Shown: positions 8,768 through 17,699, counted from the stretch's first letter. The stretch: DNA of 64,000 nt from Acidimicrobiaceae bacterium (GCA_009842325.1 VYFQ01000013.1:67428-131427); one strand, 5' to 3'. Translations and numbers: made by a program. Notes: a model not told the origin generated them from the sequence alone.

Positions 8768-9892
8768 ATGGCCGATCCTCACAACTACCTCGCCGTCATC
8801 AGGGTGATAGGAGTCGGCGGCGGCGGAGTCAATGCCGTCAACCGCATGATCGACGCCGGCCTCCGGGGCGTCGAGTTCATCGCGGCCAACACCGACGCGC
8901 AGGCCCTTGCCATGAGCGACGCCGATGTCAGGATCGACCTCGGCAAGAACCTGACGAGAGGTCTGGGTGCGGGCAGCAATCCCGAAGTCGGCAAGCAGGC
9001 AGCCGAAGAGCACATCGACGAGATCCGCGAGTCCCTCAACGGATCGGACATGGTGTTCATCACCGTGGGCAAGGGCGGCGGAACCGGCACCGGCGCAGCG
9101 CCCGTGGTGGCCGAGGTAGCCAAGAGCTCCGGCGCGCTCACCATCGGAGTGGTGACGCGACCGTTCAGCTTCGAGGGAGCCCGGCGATCGGTGCAGGCCG
9201 ACGAAGGCATCCAGCGTCTCAAGGAGAAGGTCGACACGCTGATCGTCATCCCCAACGATCGGTTGATCGCGATCGCCGACGAGAAGACCTCAATGCTCAA
9301 CGCCTTCCGTATGGCCGACGAGGTCCTGATGCAGGGTGTGGGAGGGATCACCAACCTCATCACCACCCCCGGGCTCATCAACACGGACTTCGCCGACGTC
9401 CGGACCGTGCTGACCGAGGCCGGCAGCGCGCTGATGGGCATGGGAGCCGCGAGCGGCGAGGGACGGGCCGTTGCCGCGGCACGCGCCGCCATCTCCAGCC
9501 CGCTGCTCGAATCCTCGATCGACCGGTCGCAGGGAGTGCTGCTCAATATCTCGGGCGCGTCGAGCCTCGGCCTGATGGAAGTGAACGAAGCGGCCGAGGT
9601 AGTGCAATCGGTGGCGCACCAGGACGCCAACATCATCTTCGGAACGGTGATCGACGACGCTCTAGGGGACGAGGTCAGGGTCACCGTGATAGCCGCGGGT
9701 TTCGAGAGCGACCGGCAGGGCTACGGGGGCAGCGCCGCCCAGCGCCGCTCCCGGCGGGAGGACCGTCCGGGAACGCGAGCCGGCTCGGGGGAGGGGATGC
9801 AGATCGCCGATGTCTTCGCGACCAGCGACTCGCACACCCCGGTCGGCGTCGACCTCAACGACGAGTTCGATGTTCCCGACTTCCTGAGATGA
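8768..9892 (+). CDS. ftsZ: Cell-division GTPase FtsZ
   Basis: Tubulin homologue that forms the Z ring. The 374-residue protein has the N-terminal [13 protein letters not shown] motif (15-27), the tubulin signature GGGTGTG (103-109), the T7-loop region [11 protein letters not shown], and a C-terminal linker ending in a conserved peptide rich in Asp with VPDFLR, the docking site for SepF-type anchors. A strong ribosome site precedes the ATG. No ftsA is present; sepF lies 1.5 kb downstream, as in Actinobacteria, where SepF tethers FtsZ to the membrane. Confidence 0.98.
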   Translation: MADPHNYLAVIRVIGVGGGGVNAVNRMIDAGLRGVEFIAANTDAQALAMSDADVRIDLGKNLTRGLGAGSNPEVGKQAAEEHIDEIRESLNGSDMVFITVGKGGGTGTGAAPVVAEVAKSSGALTIGVVTRPFSFEGARRSVQADEGIQRLKEKVDTLIVIPNDRLIAIADEKTSMLNAFRMADEVLMQGVGGITNLITTPGLINTDFADVRTVLTEAGSALMGMGAASGEGRAVAAARAAISSPLLESSIDRSQGVLLNISGASSLGLMEVNEAAEVVQSVAHQDANIIFGTVIDDALGDEVRVTVIAAGFESDRQGYGGSAAQRRSRREDRPGTRAGSGEGMQIADVFATSDSHTPVGVDLNDEFDVPDFLR

Positions 9893-9942
9893 GCTCAACC
9901 CCGGAGCCAACCATCAACCGATAGCCGCACCGCGAGCGTGAA

Positions 9943-10653
9943 GTGATCGAGCGGCTGGTCCCGGCGGGTGAGGGTCTGGTCGCCAGGATCCGCTGCTCCG
10001 AGAGATCGGACGGCGACTTTCGCTGTGACCTCAACGGAGACCTGAGCCCGGACCATCGCAGCCGCCTCGAACGCAGGCGCCAAGGGTTGATGGGCGGGCA
10101 GTGGACATGGCTCAAGCAGGTCCACGGTGCCGGGGTCGTGGCCGTGACCGAGCCGGGCGGCGGGGCGGGATCCGTGGCCGACGGGGCGGTGACCGAGGTG
10201 CCGGCGGCGGTCCTCGCCCTGCACACGGCCGATTGCGCGCCCGTCGTGGTGGTGGGCGACGGCGCGGTGGGGGTAGCCCACGCGGGCTGGCGGGGCATCG
10301 TGGCCGGTGTCCTCACCGAAGTGGTCCGGGTCATGCGCAACCTGCCGGCCTGTTCGGGCGGAACCGGTCTCCGAGCGGTGGTGGGCCCGTTGATCAGACC
10401 CTCCGCGTATGAGTTCGGTCCGGCGGAACTGGCCGCGGTGACCGGCGCAGCCCGCCGAGACGTCGGCAGCGTCACGTCCTGGGGCACACCCGCCCTCGAT
10501 CTCGCTGCGGCGGTGCGGGGCGCGCTGAGCACGGCCGGGGTGAGCGACGTGGAGGACCTCGGATTCGACACGGCCCACGAGTCCTTTTTCTCCCACCGAA
10601 TCCGCGGCGAGCTCGCCCGCCAAGCGACCACCGTGCGGCTGGAGCACGCATGA
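9943..10653 (+). CDS. pgeF: Multicopper-type laccase-domain protein PgeF/YfiH
   Basis: Member of the YfiH/PgeF (DUF152) family, reported to act as purine nucleoside phosphorylase/deaminase and implicated in peptidoglycan editing. It starts at GTG 9943 and is 236 residues long. The three family metal/active-site ligands are visible: His61 (KQVHG), Cys98 (HTADCAP) and His113 (AHAGWRG). The gene regularly follows ftsZ in Gram-positive bacteria. Its stop overlaps yggS by 4 nt. The exact substrate cannot be read from sequence. Confidence 0.9.
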   Translation: MIERLVPAGEGLVARIRCSERSDGDFRCDLNGDLSPDHRSRLERRRQGLMGGQWTWLKQVHGAGVVAVTEPGGGAGSVADGAVTEVPAAVLALHTADCAPVVVVGDGAVGVAHAGWRGIVAGVLTEVVRVMRNLPACSGGTGLRAVVGPLIRPSAYEFGPAELAAVTGAARRDVGSVTSWGTPALDLAAAVRGALSTAGVSDVEDLGFDTAHESFFSHRIRGELARQATTVRLEHA

Positions 10654-11333
10654 GCGCCCCGCCACCCATCGCGGCCGTAATCGGGGAGCGCTACGAAGCT
10701 CTCAGAGCGCGCATCGCCAGCGCCGGTGCCCAAGATGTCACTGTGATCGCGGTAACGAAGGCGCTCGGCTCATGGGCGATCGACGCCGCCGCCGCATGCG
10801 GGATCGGCGACATCGGCGAGAATTACGCCCAGGAGTGCGTGGCCAAGCTGGCTGAGGTGACCGCGGCGCCCAAGCCCCGCGTCCACTTCGTCGGACGGGT
10901 CCAACGCAACAAGGTCAAGAAGCTGGCCGGCTGCGTCGACGTGTGGCAGACGCTTGACCGGCCCGAGCTGGCGCACGAGATCGGCCGTCGCGCCCCGGGC
11001 GCGGATGTCATGATCCAGGTGAACATCTCCGGCGAGGAGACCAAGGGGGGCTGCCCGCTCGCCGGAACCGAGCAGCTGGCCTCGATAGTCGCCGAGGCCG
11101 GGCTGAACTTGGTGGGCTTGATGGGCATCGGCCCACTCGGGCCGCCCGAAGAGACTCGGAGCAACTTCAGGGCGCTGCGAAGGATGGTCGATTCCCTGGG
11201 CCTCGCGCACTGCTCGATGGGCATGACCGACGATCTTGAGGTTGCCGTGGCCGAGGGCGCGACCATGGTGCGAATCGGGAGGCGCCTCTTCGGCGAACGT
11301 CCCCGCCGCGGCATTCGAGGCGTGCCACAATGA
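10650..11333 (+). CDS. yggS: YggS-family PLP homeostasis protein
   Basis: Fold-type III PLP-binding protein without known enzymatic activity, needed for vitamin B6 and amino-acid balance (YggS/PLPBP family). The 227 residues form a single alanine-racemase-like barrel. VIAVTKALG near residue 31-39 holds the PLP lysine, HFVGRVQRNKVK is the family signature, and SMGMTDDLEVAV with VRIGRRLFG closes the phosphate site. Translationally coupled to pgeF. The yggS-sepF-yggT-divIVA order downstream of ftsZ is typical of Actinobacteria and Firmicutes. Confidence 0.95.
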   Translation: MSAPPPIAAVIGERYEALRARIASAGAQDVTVIAVTKALGSWAIDAAAACGIGDIGENYAQECVAKLAEVTAAPKPRVHFVGRVQRNKVKKLAGCVDVWQTLDRPELAHEIGRRAPGADVMIQVNISGEETKGGCPLAGTEQLASIVAEAGLNLVGLMGIGPLGPPEETRSNFRALRRMVDSLGLAHCSMGMTDDLEVAVAEGATMVRIGRRLFGERPRRGIRGVPQ

Positions 11334-11393
11334 CACGTACGACGAGGAATCGATGACGGGCGCGACGCGCTACAGTCTGCTCAAGGAGCGACG

Positions 11394-11951
11394 ATGTCGA
11401 TGCTAAAGAAGGCGATGATCTACCTCGGGCTCGGGCCCGACGAGCACTACGAGAGCTACGAAGACCCGATCCGCTCGTCCCAGCCCTCGGTTGCGGTACC
11501 GGGCCGCTATCCGGCCGGAGCCGAGGCAGTCCCGGGGCCGGGAGTATCAGTGGCGTCGGGGCCGGCCCCGGACGGTGCCGTGATGGGCCGGACCGTGCGA
11601 CCCATCAACCTGGCATCGGCCGAGGATGGTGGGCAGAGGGACGATCCTGACGCCGACAGTTCGGTTCGAGTCGTGCACTCGATGCCCTCCAAAGCGATGA
11701 AGCCCCACGCCGTCTCTCCCGACGCGTTCAACGACGCTCAGGAGATCGGGGACCGGTTCAAGTCGGGCCAGCCCGTGATCGTGAACCTTCAAGCGGTCGA
11801 CCGGGACCTGCGGCGGCGCCTGGTCGACTTCTCCAGCGGCCTCTGTTACGCCATGGGCGGCAAGATGGACCGTGTCGCCGACCAGGTGTACCTGCTGACC
11901 CCTGCCGATGTGGAGGTGTCACGGGGTAACGCTCGTCGCAAGCGCAGCTAA
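11394..11951 (+). CDS. sepF: Cell-division protein SepF
   Basis: Membrane anchor and bundler of FtsZ. The 185 residues comprise an N-terminal amphipathic segment (MSMLKKAMIYLGLG), a variable Gly/Pro-rich linker to about residue 95, and the C-terminal SepF core (about 100-180) with FKSGQPVIVNLQ and RRRLVDFSSGL and GGKMDRV. The start is supported by an AAGGAG ribosome site 5 nt upstream; a second ATG two codons later cannot be excluded. A TACAGT hexamer at 11371-11376 could be a -10. Confidence 0.95.
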   Translation: MSMLKKAMIYLGLGPDEHYESYEDPIRSSQPSVAVPGRYPAGAEAVPGPGVSVASGPAPDGAVMGRTVRPINLASAEDGGQRDDPDADSSVRVVHSMPSKAMKPHAVSPDAFNDAQEIGDRFKSGQPVIVNLQAVDRDLRRRLVDFSSGLCYAMGGKMDRVADQVYLLTPADVEVSRGNARRKRS

Positions 11952-11961
11952 TAGCTCTCAA

Positions 11962-12231
11962 GTGCTCTGGATTCTCTGCCTGCTTCTGCAGCTCTATGCG
12001 CTCGCGATCTTCGGTCGCGTCCTGCTGAGCTGGTTCCCGCTCAACCCTCATGGCGCGATGGCCACCATGGCCGGCTTCCTCTACACGGTGACCGACCCGG
12101 TCATGAAGCCGGTGCGCCGCATGCTGCCCGCGGCGCGGTTCGGGGGCCTGGCGCTCGACTTCTCACCGGTGATCGTGATCTTCGGGATCTTCTTTCTCCA
12201 GAGGATGCTCAGGGCGTTCGGAATCTGCTAG
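11962..12231 (+). CDS. YggT-family membrane protein
   Basis: Small integral membrane protein of the YggT family, found beside sepF and divIVA; its role is unclear, with suggestions of membrane or division functions. GTG 11962 is chosen, giving 89 residues, a usual length; an upstream in-frame ATG would place 18 extra residues inside sepF. Two hydrophobic segments flank the family motif FGRVLLSWFP and a second motif DPVMKPVRRMLP. It lies 10 nt after sepF and is probably cotranscribed. Confidence 0.82.
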   Translation: MLWILCLLLQLYALAIFGRVLLSWFPLNPHGAMATMAGFLYTVTDPVMKPVRRMLPAARFGGLALDFSPVIVIFGIFFLQRMLRAFGIC

Positions 12232-12280
12232 TAGCCGGCCAGAATCGACCGGGATTCCCGCTCCTGCTCGCTGCGACCTG

Positions 12281-12296
12281 AGGGCCGCTCGGCCCT
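12281..12296 (+). terminator. Short GC hairpin after yggT
   Basis: A perfect 6-bp stem (AGGGCC/GGCCCT) with a GCTC loop lies in the 109-bp gap between yggT and divIVA. No T-run follows. Its core resembles the hairpin of the dispersed repeat at 22174-22205. A weak terminator or degenerate repeat copy are both possible. Confidence 0.35.
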
Positions 12297-12340
12297 GGGC
12301 ATCCACCAACCGAGAGGGTGCCCGTGGCATCATCGCCCGC

Positions 12341-13579
12341 ATGAACGCACTCAGCGACCTCGCCGCCGAGGTCAAGTTTCGCGAGCGGATGCGCGGCTAC
12401 GACTACGAAGAAGTGGACAACTACGTCAAGACAGTCAGCCGCGTGGCAGCTCAGGCCAGAGATCGGATCGCAGAACTCGAGCATCGCTTGGACCAGTTCG
12501 AATCCCAGGACGGTAACGATGAGGGAGTCACGGAGATCCGCGAGACGCTGCTGCGTACGCTCGTCCTGGCGCAACGCACCGCTGACTCGGCCGTATCGGA
12601 AGCGCGATCCGAAGCGCAATCGATAACCGATTCCGCCAAGGAGCGCGCCGCCAAGACCGTCTCCGAAGCCGAGACCGCGGCCAACGAGCGCCTGCGCTCC
12701 GCGGAGGAGCGCGCCGCCCGGATGCTGTCGGAGTCCGAGGAGAACGGCCAGATCATCATCGCCGAGGCGAAGCGGACGGCGGCGAGCGAACTGGCCTCCG
12801 AACGGGAGCACGCCCAGGAGGAACTACGGGATCTCGAGACGACGAGGGGCGACCTTGAGTCGATCGTGGCCGAGATCCAGGCCAGGCTCGACAACGAGCG
12901 GGACATGCTCCGAAGCCTCGCTGTCTCGTTCCAGTCCTTCGTTGAGAAATTCGAGCCAGTTGACGGTGCCGACGGTGACGCAGCCGAGAGCCTCGAAGCT
13001 GCCGAGGATCGGGCCGACCGGCCGGAGGCTGCCGACGACGATCAAGCCGTTGAGGCCGGCACAGAACCTGGTGACGCGGCCGATCCCGAACCGCCGGGAG
13101 GACCCGCCCTCGAGTTCCTGCCGGCCGAGGAGGAGAATGCCCAGGAGCCCGGAGATGCCCTAGAGGACGTCCCGGCCTCGGACGCAGTAGACACCGACAG
13201 CGTGCCCGAGGTGCCGGTGGTCGAGTGGGACGAAGCGGACGAGGACGAAGAGGTCGGGCACGACCTACCGGACGACCTCGAGGCATCGGAGAGGGACCAC
13301 ACCCAACCGGATGTAGTCCGCTTGCAGTCCTCGTCCGGCGGCAACGGAGCCTCCCACACCGAACGGGACGATGCCCACAACGGCGACGAGGCCGCTGCGG
13401 CCGGACCGGCGACCATGCCCTTCGGAGTTGACAGCCCGGAACTCTTCGACATGGATGCTGAGGAGGACGACGAGTTCATCGAGCAACTGCGGCAGGTCGT
13501 CAGCAGCGACGCGACGTTGCCCGACAAGGACGCCGCCATGGCTGCCTTCTTCGATCACGACGAGGGCGCCGGGGCCTAG
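12341..13579 (+). CDS. DivIVA/Wag31-like polar coiled-coil protein
   Basis: Predicted DivIVA-family protein that marks poles and septa through membrane curvature and coiled-coil assembly. The 412 residues contain an N-terminal lipid-binding domain (about 10-50, FRERMRGYDYEEVDNYV) and a long coiled coil (about 55-205) rich in Ala, Glu and Arg. An acidic, probably disordered tail follows (about 215-412) with many Asp/Glu and Pro. The tail is much longer than in typical Wag31. The gene sits in the conserved post-ftsZ position. Assignment to DivIVA is firm for the N-terminus; the tail has no recognisable domain. Confidence 0.85.
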   Translation: MNALSDLAAEVKFRERMRGYDYEEVDNYVKTVSRVAAQARDRIAELEHRLDQFESQDGNDEGVTEIRETLLRTLVLAQRTADSAVSEARSEAQSITDSAKERAAKTVSEAETAANERLRSAEERAARMLSESEENGQIIIAEAKRTAASELASEREHAQEELRDLETTRGDLESIVAEIQARLDNERDMLRSLAVSFQSFVEKFEPVDGADGDAAESLEAAEDRADRPEAADDDQAVEAGTEPGDAADPEPPGGPALEFLPAEEENAQEPGDALEDVPASDAVDTDSVPEVPVVEWDEADEDEEVGHDLPDDLEASERDHTQPDVVRLQSSSGGNGASHTERDDAHNGDEAAAAGPATMPFGVDSPELFDMDAEEDDEFIEQLRQVVSSDATLPDKDAAMAAFFDHDEGAGA

Positions 13580-13597
13580 CGGCCCGGCCCCAGCGAC

Positions 13598-14032
13598 ATG
13601 GCCAAGTCCAAGAGCACGAAATCAGCGGCGTCCGGCTCCAAGAAGGCGGCCAAGCCGCGCTTCAACCAGAAGTTCCTGGACGAGATGCGCCGCAAGCTGC
13701 TCAAGGAGCGGGCCAAGTACCTGCACTCGGCCGAGGAGTACCAGGCTGAGGCAGAGTCGCTGCTGGCGACGCGCGAGCCCGGCGACGTGCAGTTCGACGA
13801 GGAGGGGGGCGAGGGCACCACTGTCGCGGTCGAGCGCGAGCGCGACCTCGCCCTGTCGAGTCAAGCCCGCCACACCGTGAGCCAGATCGATGCCGCCCTG
13901 GAGCGCATCGAGAACGGCACCTACGGCTACTGCATCACATCGGGTGCGCCGATTCCGATCGCCCGCCTCCGGGCCATCCCCTGGGCCGCTGAGCGCGTTG
14001 AGGTCAAGGCGGGCGGCCTCGGTCGCCGCTAG
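13598..14032 (+). CDS. DksA/TraR-like protein with a degenerate zinc finger
   Basis: Resembles DksA/TraR-family factors that enter the RNA polymerase secondary channel. The 144 residues have a Lys/Ala/Ser-rich N-terminus, a helical coiled-coil region (about 25-100), and the C-terminal segment YGYC..SGAPIPIARLRAIPWA, which matches the family motif. Only one of the four zinc-binding cysteines remains; the others are replaced by Ser, Arg and Val-type residues. Such variants occur in Actinobacteria. It lies between divIVA and lspA, 18 nt after divIVA. Direct RNA polymerase binding is inferred. Confidence 0.82.
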   Translation: MAKSKSTKSAASGSKKAAKPRFNQKFLDEMRRKLLKERAKYLHSAEEYQAEAESLLATREPGDVQFDEEGGEGTTVAVERERDLALSSQARHTVSQIDAALERIENGTYGYCITSGAPIPIARLRAIPWAAERVEVKAGGLGRR

Positions 14033-14045
14033 AGCGCCCGGACCC

Positions 14046-14528
14046 GTGAGGGAGAGCACGGGCCCGACCCACCACCATGTTGTCCGAGCGGTGGTGGCGG
14101 CTGCGTTAGTGGTCGCGGCCGATCAACTCACCAAGTGGTGGGCTCTGCAGGCCCTGGACGACAACCGTGTCATCGATCTGGTGTGGACGCTGCGGCTGCG
14201 CCTCGTGTTCAACACCGGGGCGGCCTTCAGCAGCTTCCAGGGACTCGGACCGTTGCTCGGAATCGCCGCGGTGGCGATCGCGGCAGTACTGCTGTTCAAC
14301 CGGCGGCTGGGAGCCGACCGGTGGTCGGCCACCGCAGCCGGCTGCATCGCCGGGGGAGCACTCGGCAACCTCACCGACCGGCTCTTCCGGTCAAGCGGCG
14401 GATTCCTGGACGGCGCGGTGGTCGACTTCATAGACGTCCAATGGTGGCCGGTATGGAACGTCGCAGACATGGGGGTCGTGCTCGGGGGTGTGGCGCTGGT
14501 CTGGCACGCCTACCGGCGAGCGAGATGA
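14046..14528 (+). CDS. lspA: Lipoprotein signal peptidase LspA
   Basis: Membrane aspartyl protease that removes signal peptides from prolipoproteins after lipidation. GTG 14046 gives 160 residues, the usual length; the reading frame continues upstream without a better start. Four hydrophobic segments are visible. Family motifs are ADQLTKWW, FNTGAAFS, GALGNLTDRL and VVDFIDV with VADMGV; the Asp residues of GNLTDR and NVAD form the catalytic pair. It serves the two lipobox-bearing transporter proteins encoded at the end of this window. It overlaps the rluD-like gene by 4 nt. Confidence 0.94.
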   Translation: MRESTGPTHHHVVRAVVAAALVVAADQLTKWWALQALDDNRVIDLVWTLRLRLVFNTGAAFSSFQGLGPLLGIAAVAIAAVLLFNRRLGADRWSATAAGCIAGGALGNLTDRLFRSSGGFLDGAVVDFIDVQWWPVWNVADMGVVLGGVALVWHAYRRAR

Positions 14529-15448
14529 CTCCTGCGGGGGAAATCGTCGGAACGGCTCTCGACGGCCTCAGGCTCGACCGGGCGGTGGCGCTGGTGGCCG
14601 ACGTGAGTCGCTCGGCGGCGGCCCGGCTGGTAGCCGAGGGCGGTGTGCGCCTCGATGGAGCGGTCATCACCTCCGGCGCCAGGCGCGTCGCGGCCGGCGA
14701 GGCGCTGGCGGTGGACATCCAATTCCGGGACGATCCCGCCCCTCAGCCTGATGTCGAGGTGGACTTCGCGCCGGTCTTCGAGGACCCCCACGTGATCGTG
14801 GTGGACAAGCCCGCCGGTCTAGTCGTGCATCCGGGCGCAGGGCACGACCGAGGCACTCTCGTCAACGGATTGCTGGCTCGCTATCCGGAGATCGCGGAGG
14901 TCGGCGACCCCTACCGGCCCGGGATCGTGCACCGGCTCGACCGCGGCACCTCCGGGCTCCTGGTCGTGGCCCGCACCGACCGGGCTCACCGGTCGCTCGT
15001 CGAGCAGATGCGGTGCCATGATCCCGAGCGTCTCTACTCTGCGCTGGTTCGGGGTCACCCTGAAGCCTCCGCGGGGGTTGTCGACGCTCCCGTGGGCCGG
15101 TCGAGCCGCAACCCGATGCGCATGACCGTGACCGACCGGGGCCGCCCGGCCCGCACCCATTACGAGGTTGAGCGGCGCTACGTCGAGCCGGCGCAGGTCT
15201 GCTTGCTCACCTGCCGGCTGGAGACCGGTCGCACTCACCAGATCCGGGTCCATCTCCAGGCCATCGGCCATCATGTGGTCGGCGATCCGACCTACGGCGC
15301 GGGGCGCGGCAGCGTCACTCTCGGCCTGTCACGGCCGTTCCTGCACGCCCGTTCCCTGTCGTTCAGCCATCCTGTCGGCGGGCACACGGTGCGAGCGGAA
15401 TCGCCGCTTCCCCCCGAGCTGGCCGAGTTGCTCGATTCCCTGAGCTAG
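14525..15448 (+). CDS. rluD: RluD-family 23S rRNA pseudouridine synthase
   Basis: Pseudouridine synthase of the RsuA/RluA superfamily. The ATG at 14525 overlaps lspA; the product is 307 residues. An N-terminal S4 RNA-binding domain (about 15-75) precedes the catalytic domain, which contains the signature HRLDRGTSGLLV with the catalytic Asp, and later GRTHQIRVHL. The lspA-rluD pair is conserved in many bacteria. The exact target uridines are inferred from family. The gene converges on the channel gene, and the two stops overlap by two bases. Confidence 0.92.
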   Translation: MTPAGEIVGTALDGLRLDRAVALVADVSRSAAARLVAEGGVRLDGAVITSGARRVAAGEALAVDIQFRDDPAPQPDVEVDFAPVFEDPHVIVVDKPAGLVVHPGAGHDRGTLVNGLLARYPEIAEVGDPYRPGIVHRLDRGTSGLLVVARTDRAHRSLVEQMRCHDPERLYSALVRGHPEASAGVVDAPVGRSSRNPMRMTVTDRGRPARTHYEVERRYVEPAQVCLLTCRLETGRTHQIRVHLQAIGHHVVGDPTYGAGRGSVTLGLSRPFLHARSLSFSHPVGGHTVRAESPLPPELAELLDSLS

Positions 15449-17523
15449 CTTGAAGTGCCGAACCATCCGTCGTGCAGCCGGCCGTAGACGCCGCTCTCGA
15501 CGAGTTCAAGCAGCGCGAGGTTGACTCGCTCGCGCAACTCGGCGTCATGCTCGCTCAGCATCAGTCCGTACTGGACCCGCTGGAAGTCCGACCCGACTGT
15601 TATCACTTCGCCGGCACCCTCACGGGCTGCGTGGTACTGGAGAACCGGAGCGTCGAACACGACCGCTTCAACCTCACCCTCCGACAGCAGCCGGTAGGCG
15701 TCGTCGACCCGGTCCACAACCACCGGCCCCACCCCGATCGAAGGAAGGTACGACTCCCCGGCGGAGTGGACCACGGTGGCGACCCGGCGACCAAGGAGGT
15801 CATCCGGCCCTGAGATTTCGGCTCGCAACTCATTGACCGCCAGCGATGAGGCGATAGACGCCGTGAAGCTGGCGAACACCAGCGTGCCCAGCGCGATCCA
15901 GATGAGAGCCAGCACCCGGCCCCTGGTGCCGCGGGCCACCTTGTCGCCGTACCCGACGGTGCTCATAGTCACGACCGACCAGTAGAAGGAGTCCCATATG
16001 CCCTTGCGGTAGGGGACCGCGAAGTCGGGATTGTGCCGGCGCTCCAGCCACCAGATCATGTGAGCGGCAACCAGCACAGCGACCCCGAACACGACCAGCA
16101 GCCAGGGCAGGTCCGACGACGCGATGGCGCTGAAGAACGACAGGATCCGGTCGCCCAGGCCTCGGGAGTCGTCGGTGGTGGTCAGGATGGTCAAACCCGA
16201 GTCGAGGACGGGCACGGAGAAGTCGGCGACCTCCTCACGCGCCCCGGTGATCGCGACCCCGCCCAGCCCGAGTTGCGCGACGCCGCGGGTGATGTCGTCG
16301 ATCTGCTTGGCGACCGTGTCGACGGCATGGATCTCCACGTCCATGCCGAGCTGCGCTCCAACTAGGCGCACGAGCTCCACCTCGAAGCCGCTGTACGCAC
16401 GATCCTCGTAGATCACGAAGGGAGGCAGAGGGCGGGCCGCCACCCTGAGCGTTCCCGACGCGGCGGCGTCATCGGCCGCGTCCTCGAGGGCGACAGCATC
16501 GGGGTCGGCGGTCTCTATCCAACGGCTGACCGCGGCCAGGTTGGCTTCGATCCACTCTTCGGCGTGTCGCCGTATGTCCTGGGGATCGCCACCGAGTTGC
16601 ACCATGCGGACGTTCTGAGCAGAAATGTCCTCCAGCGGGATCACTACCTGATCCAGCAGCCGCCGCACCGATGGGTTGGCGTCCAGGAAGTCGGAATTGG
16701 CCACCACCCGTATGTCGTTGGGCGGCCAGCCGGTCTGGCAGGGATCGTTCGCGCACCCGTCTATCCCGGCGATGGCGGTGCGCTCCAGCGCAGAGGCCTG
16801 GTCGGCGGGCAACGATGGGAACGGCACCTCGAGCCACACTGCGTCGCGGCCGGCGACCATAACGCCGACCGTCCAGTTGGGAGTCCATGTGTAGTAGAGC
16901 ACGGGCTGGCCGGCGCGGTGGCGGGCCAGGGTCTCGGTGATAAGGGGGGAGTAGTCGCCCTGGACATGCTCCACGGTTCCCGTGAGTCCGTAGGCGCTCA
17001 GGTGATGGTCGATGGTCGCGGCGCACGACCATCCGACCTCGCACCCGACCAGGTCGGCCAGGCCGTCGCCGTCATGGTCGAACAGCCCGGCAACAGCCGC
17101 ATCGGCGAGATCGCCGAGGTTCGTGATGCCGTACGCCTCCGCGGTGGCCGCGTCGACGAAGTAACCCTGGAGGGCGCCGTCGTCGACCTGCGTGCCGACA
17201 ACCTCGACCGAGTCGACCCCCTCGATGTAGGAGTCGTGAAGCGGGAACCACCCGCTGGCCCAGAGGTCTACCTCCCCCGCGGCGACGGCTGCGTAGAACG
17301 CCGGGTTGCTCATCGTCACCGGGCCCTCCACCCGGTAGCCGAGCCTCTCCAACAGGAGCCCGTACACCTCTGCCTGGAACCATCCGGTGTCCCACGTGGG
17401 CCGGGCCATGCGGACGACCCGCTCGTCGTCGGTTCCCGATGCCGCGCCGGCTGTGACGAACAGCGCTAACACAGCGGTCACAGCGACCAAAACGGCTATT
17501 AGGACTCGGCGCATCGACGACAT
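15445..17523 (-). CDS. Betaine-binding domain fused to a GluR0-like potassium channel
   Basis: Predicted 692-residue ligand-gated channel. In order: signal or anchor helix (6-28); an OpuAC/ProX-type betaine-binding domain (about 33-335) with aromatic cage candidates Trp44, Trp88, Trp92, Trp213 and Trp217; SBP_bac_3 lobe 1 (about 358-450) with TGARE, whose Arg429 is the usual alpha-carboxylate ligand; membrane helix (about 472-492); a pore loop with the potassium filter TVGYGD (522-527); membrane helix (about 536-560); SBP_bac_3 lobe 2 (about 565-690) with FDAP, Asp624 matching the amino-group ligand. This is the GluR0/ionotropic glutamate receptor layout plus an extra N-terminal sensor. Starts at 17523 or 17514 are both possible. 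It is divergent from a BCCT transporter and a related stand-alone betaine-binding protein. Function is inferred. Confidence 0.85.
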   Translation of the reverse strand: MSSMRRVLIAVLVAVTAVLALFVTAGAASGTDDERVVRMARPTWDTGWFQAEVYGLLLERLGYRVEGPVTMSNPAFYAAVAAGEVDLWASGWFPLHDSYIEGVDSVEVVGTQVDDGALQGYFVDAATAEAYGITNLGDLADAAVAGLFDHDGDGLADLVGCEVGWSCAATIDHHLSAYGLTGTVEHVQGDYSPLITETLARHRAGQPVLYYTWTPNWTVGVMVAGRDAVWLEVPFPSLPADQASALERTAIAGIDGCANDPCQTGWPPNDIRVVANSDFLDANPSVRRLLDQVVIPLEDISAQNVRMVQLGGDPQDIRRHAEEWIEANLAAVSRWIETADPDAVALEDAADDAAASGTLRVAARPLPPFVIYEDRAYSGFEVELVRLVGAQLGMDVEIHAVDTVAKQIDDITRGVAQLGLGGVAITGAREEVADFSVPVLDSGLTILTTTDDSRGLGDRILSFFSAIASSDLPWLLVVFGVAVLVAAHMIWWLERRHNPDFAVPYRKGIWDSFYWSVVTMSTVGYGDKVARGTRGRVLALIWIALGTLVFASFTASIASSLAVNELRAEISGPDDLLGRRVATVVHSAGESYLPSIGVGPVVVDRVDDAYRLLSEGEVEAVVFDAPVLQYHAAREGAGEVITVGSDFQRVQYGLMLSEHDAELRERVNLALLELVESGVYGRLHDGWFGTSS

Positions 17524-17699
17524 CCGGGATAGGGGCGTGGACCAACAGTAGTGCCGGCCGTGCCGAACCTCCCAAGAACCGCTGGCGCGTGGAAACGGTT
17601 CCAACTAGTGTCAGGTTCAGCCTGGGATTGCGCTGGCCCGCTCGCAAAGTGTTTCTGGTGTGTCCAGGCCTTACATAAGCGATCAGTAGGGGGAACGCT
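17524..17699. promoter_or_regulatory. Divergent intergenic region between channel and BCCT genes
   Basis: This 176-bp gap must hold the start signals for both divergent genes. I see no convincing -35/-10 pair. A TACATA hexamer lies near 17672 and a GTAGGGGG ribosome site precedes the BCCT ATG. Shared or opposed regulation by osmolyte status is plausible but not shown. Confidence 0.4.
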
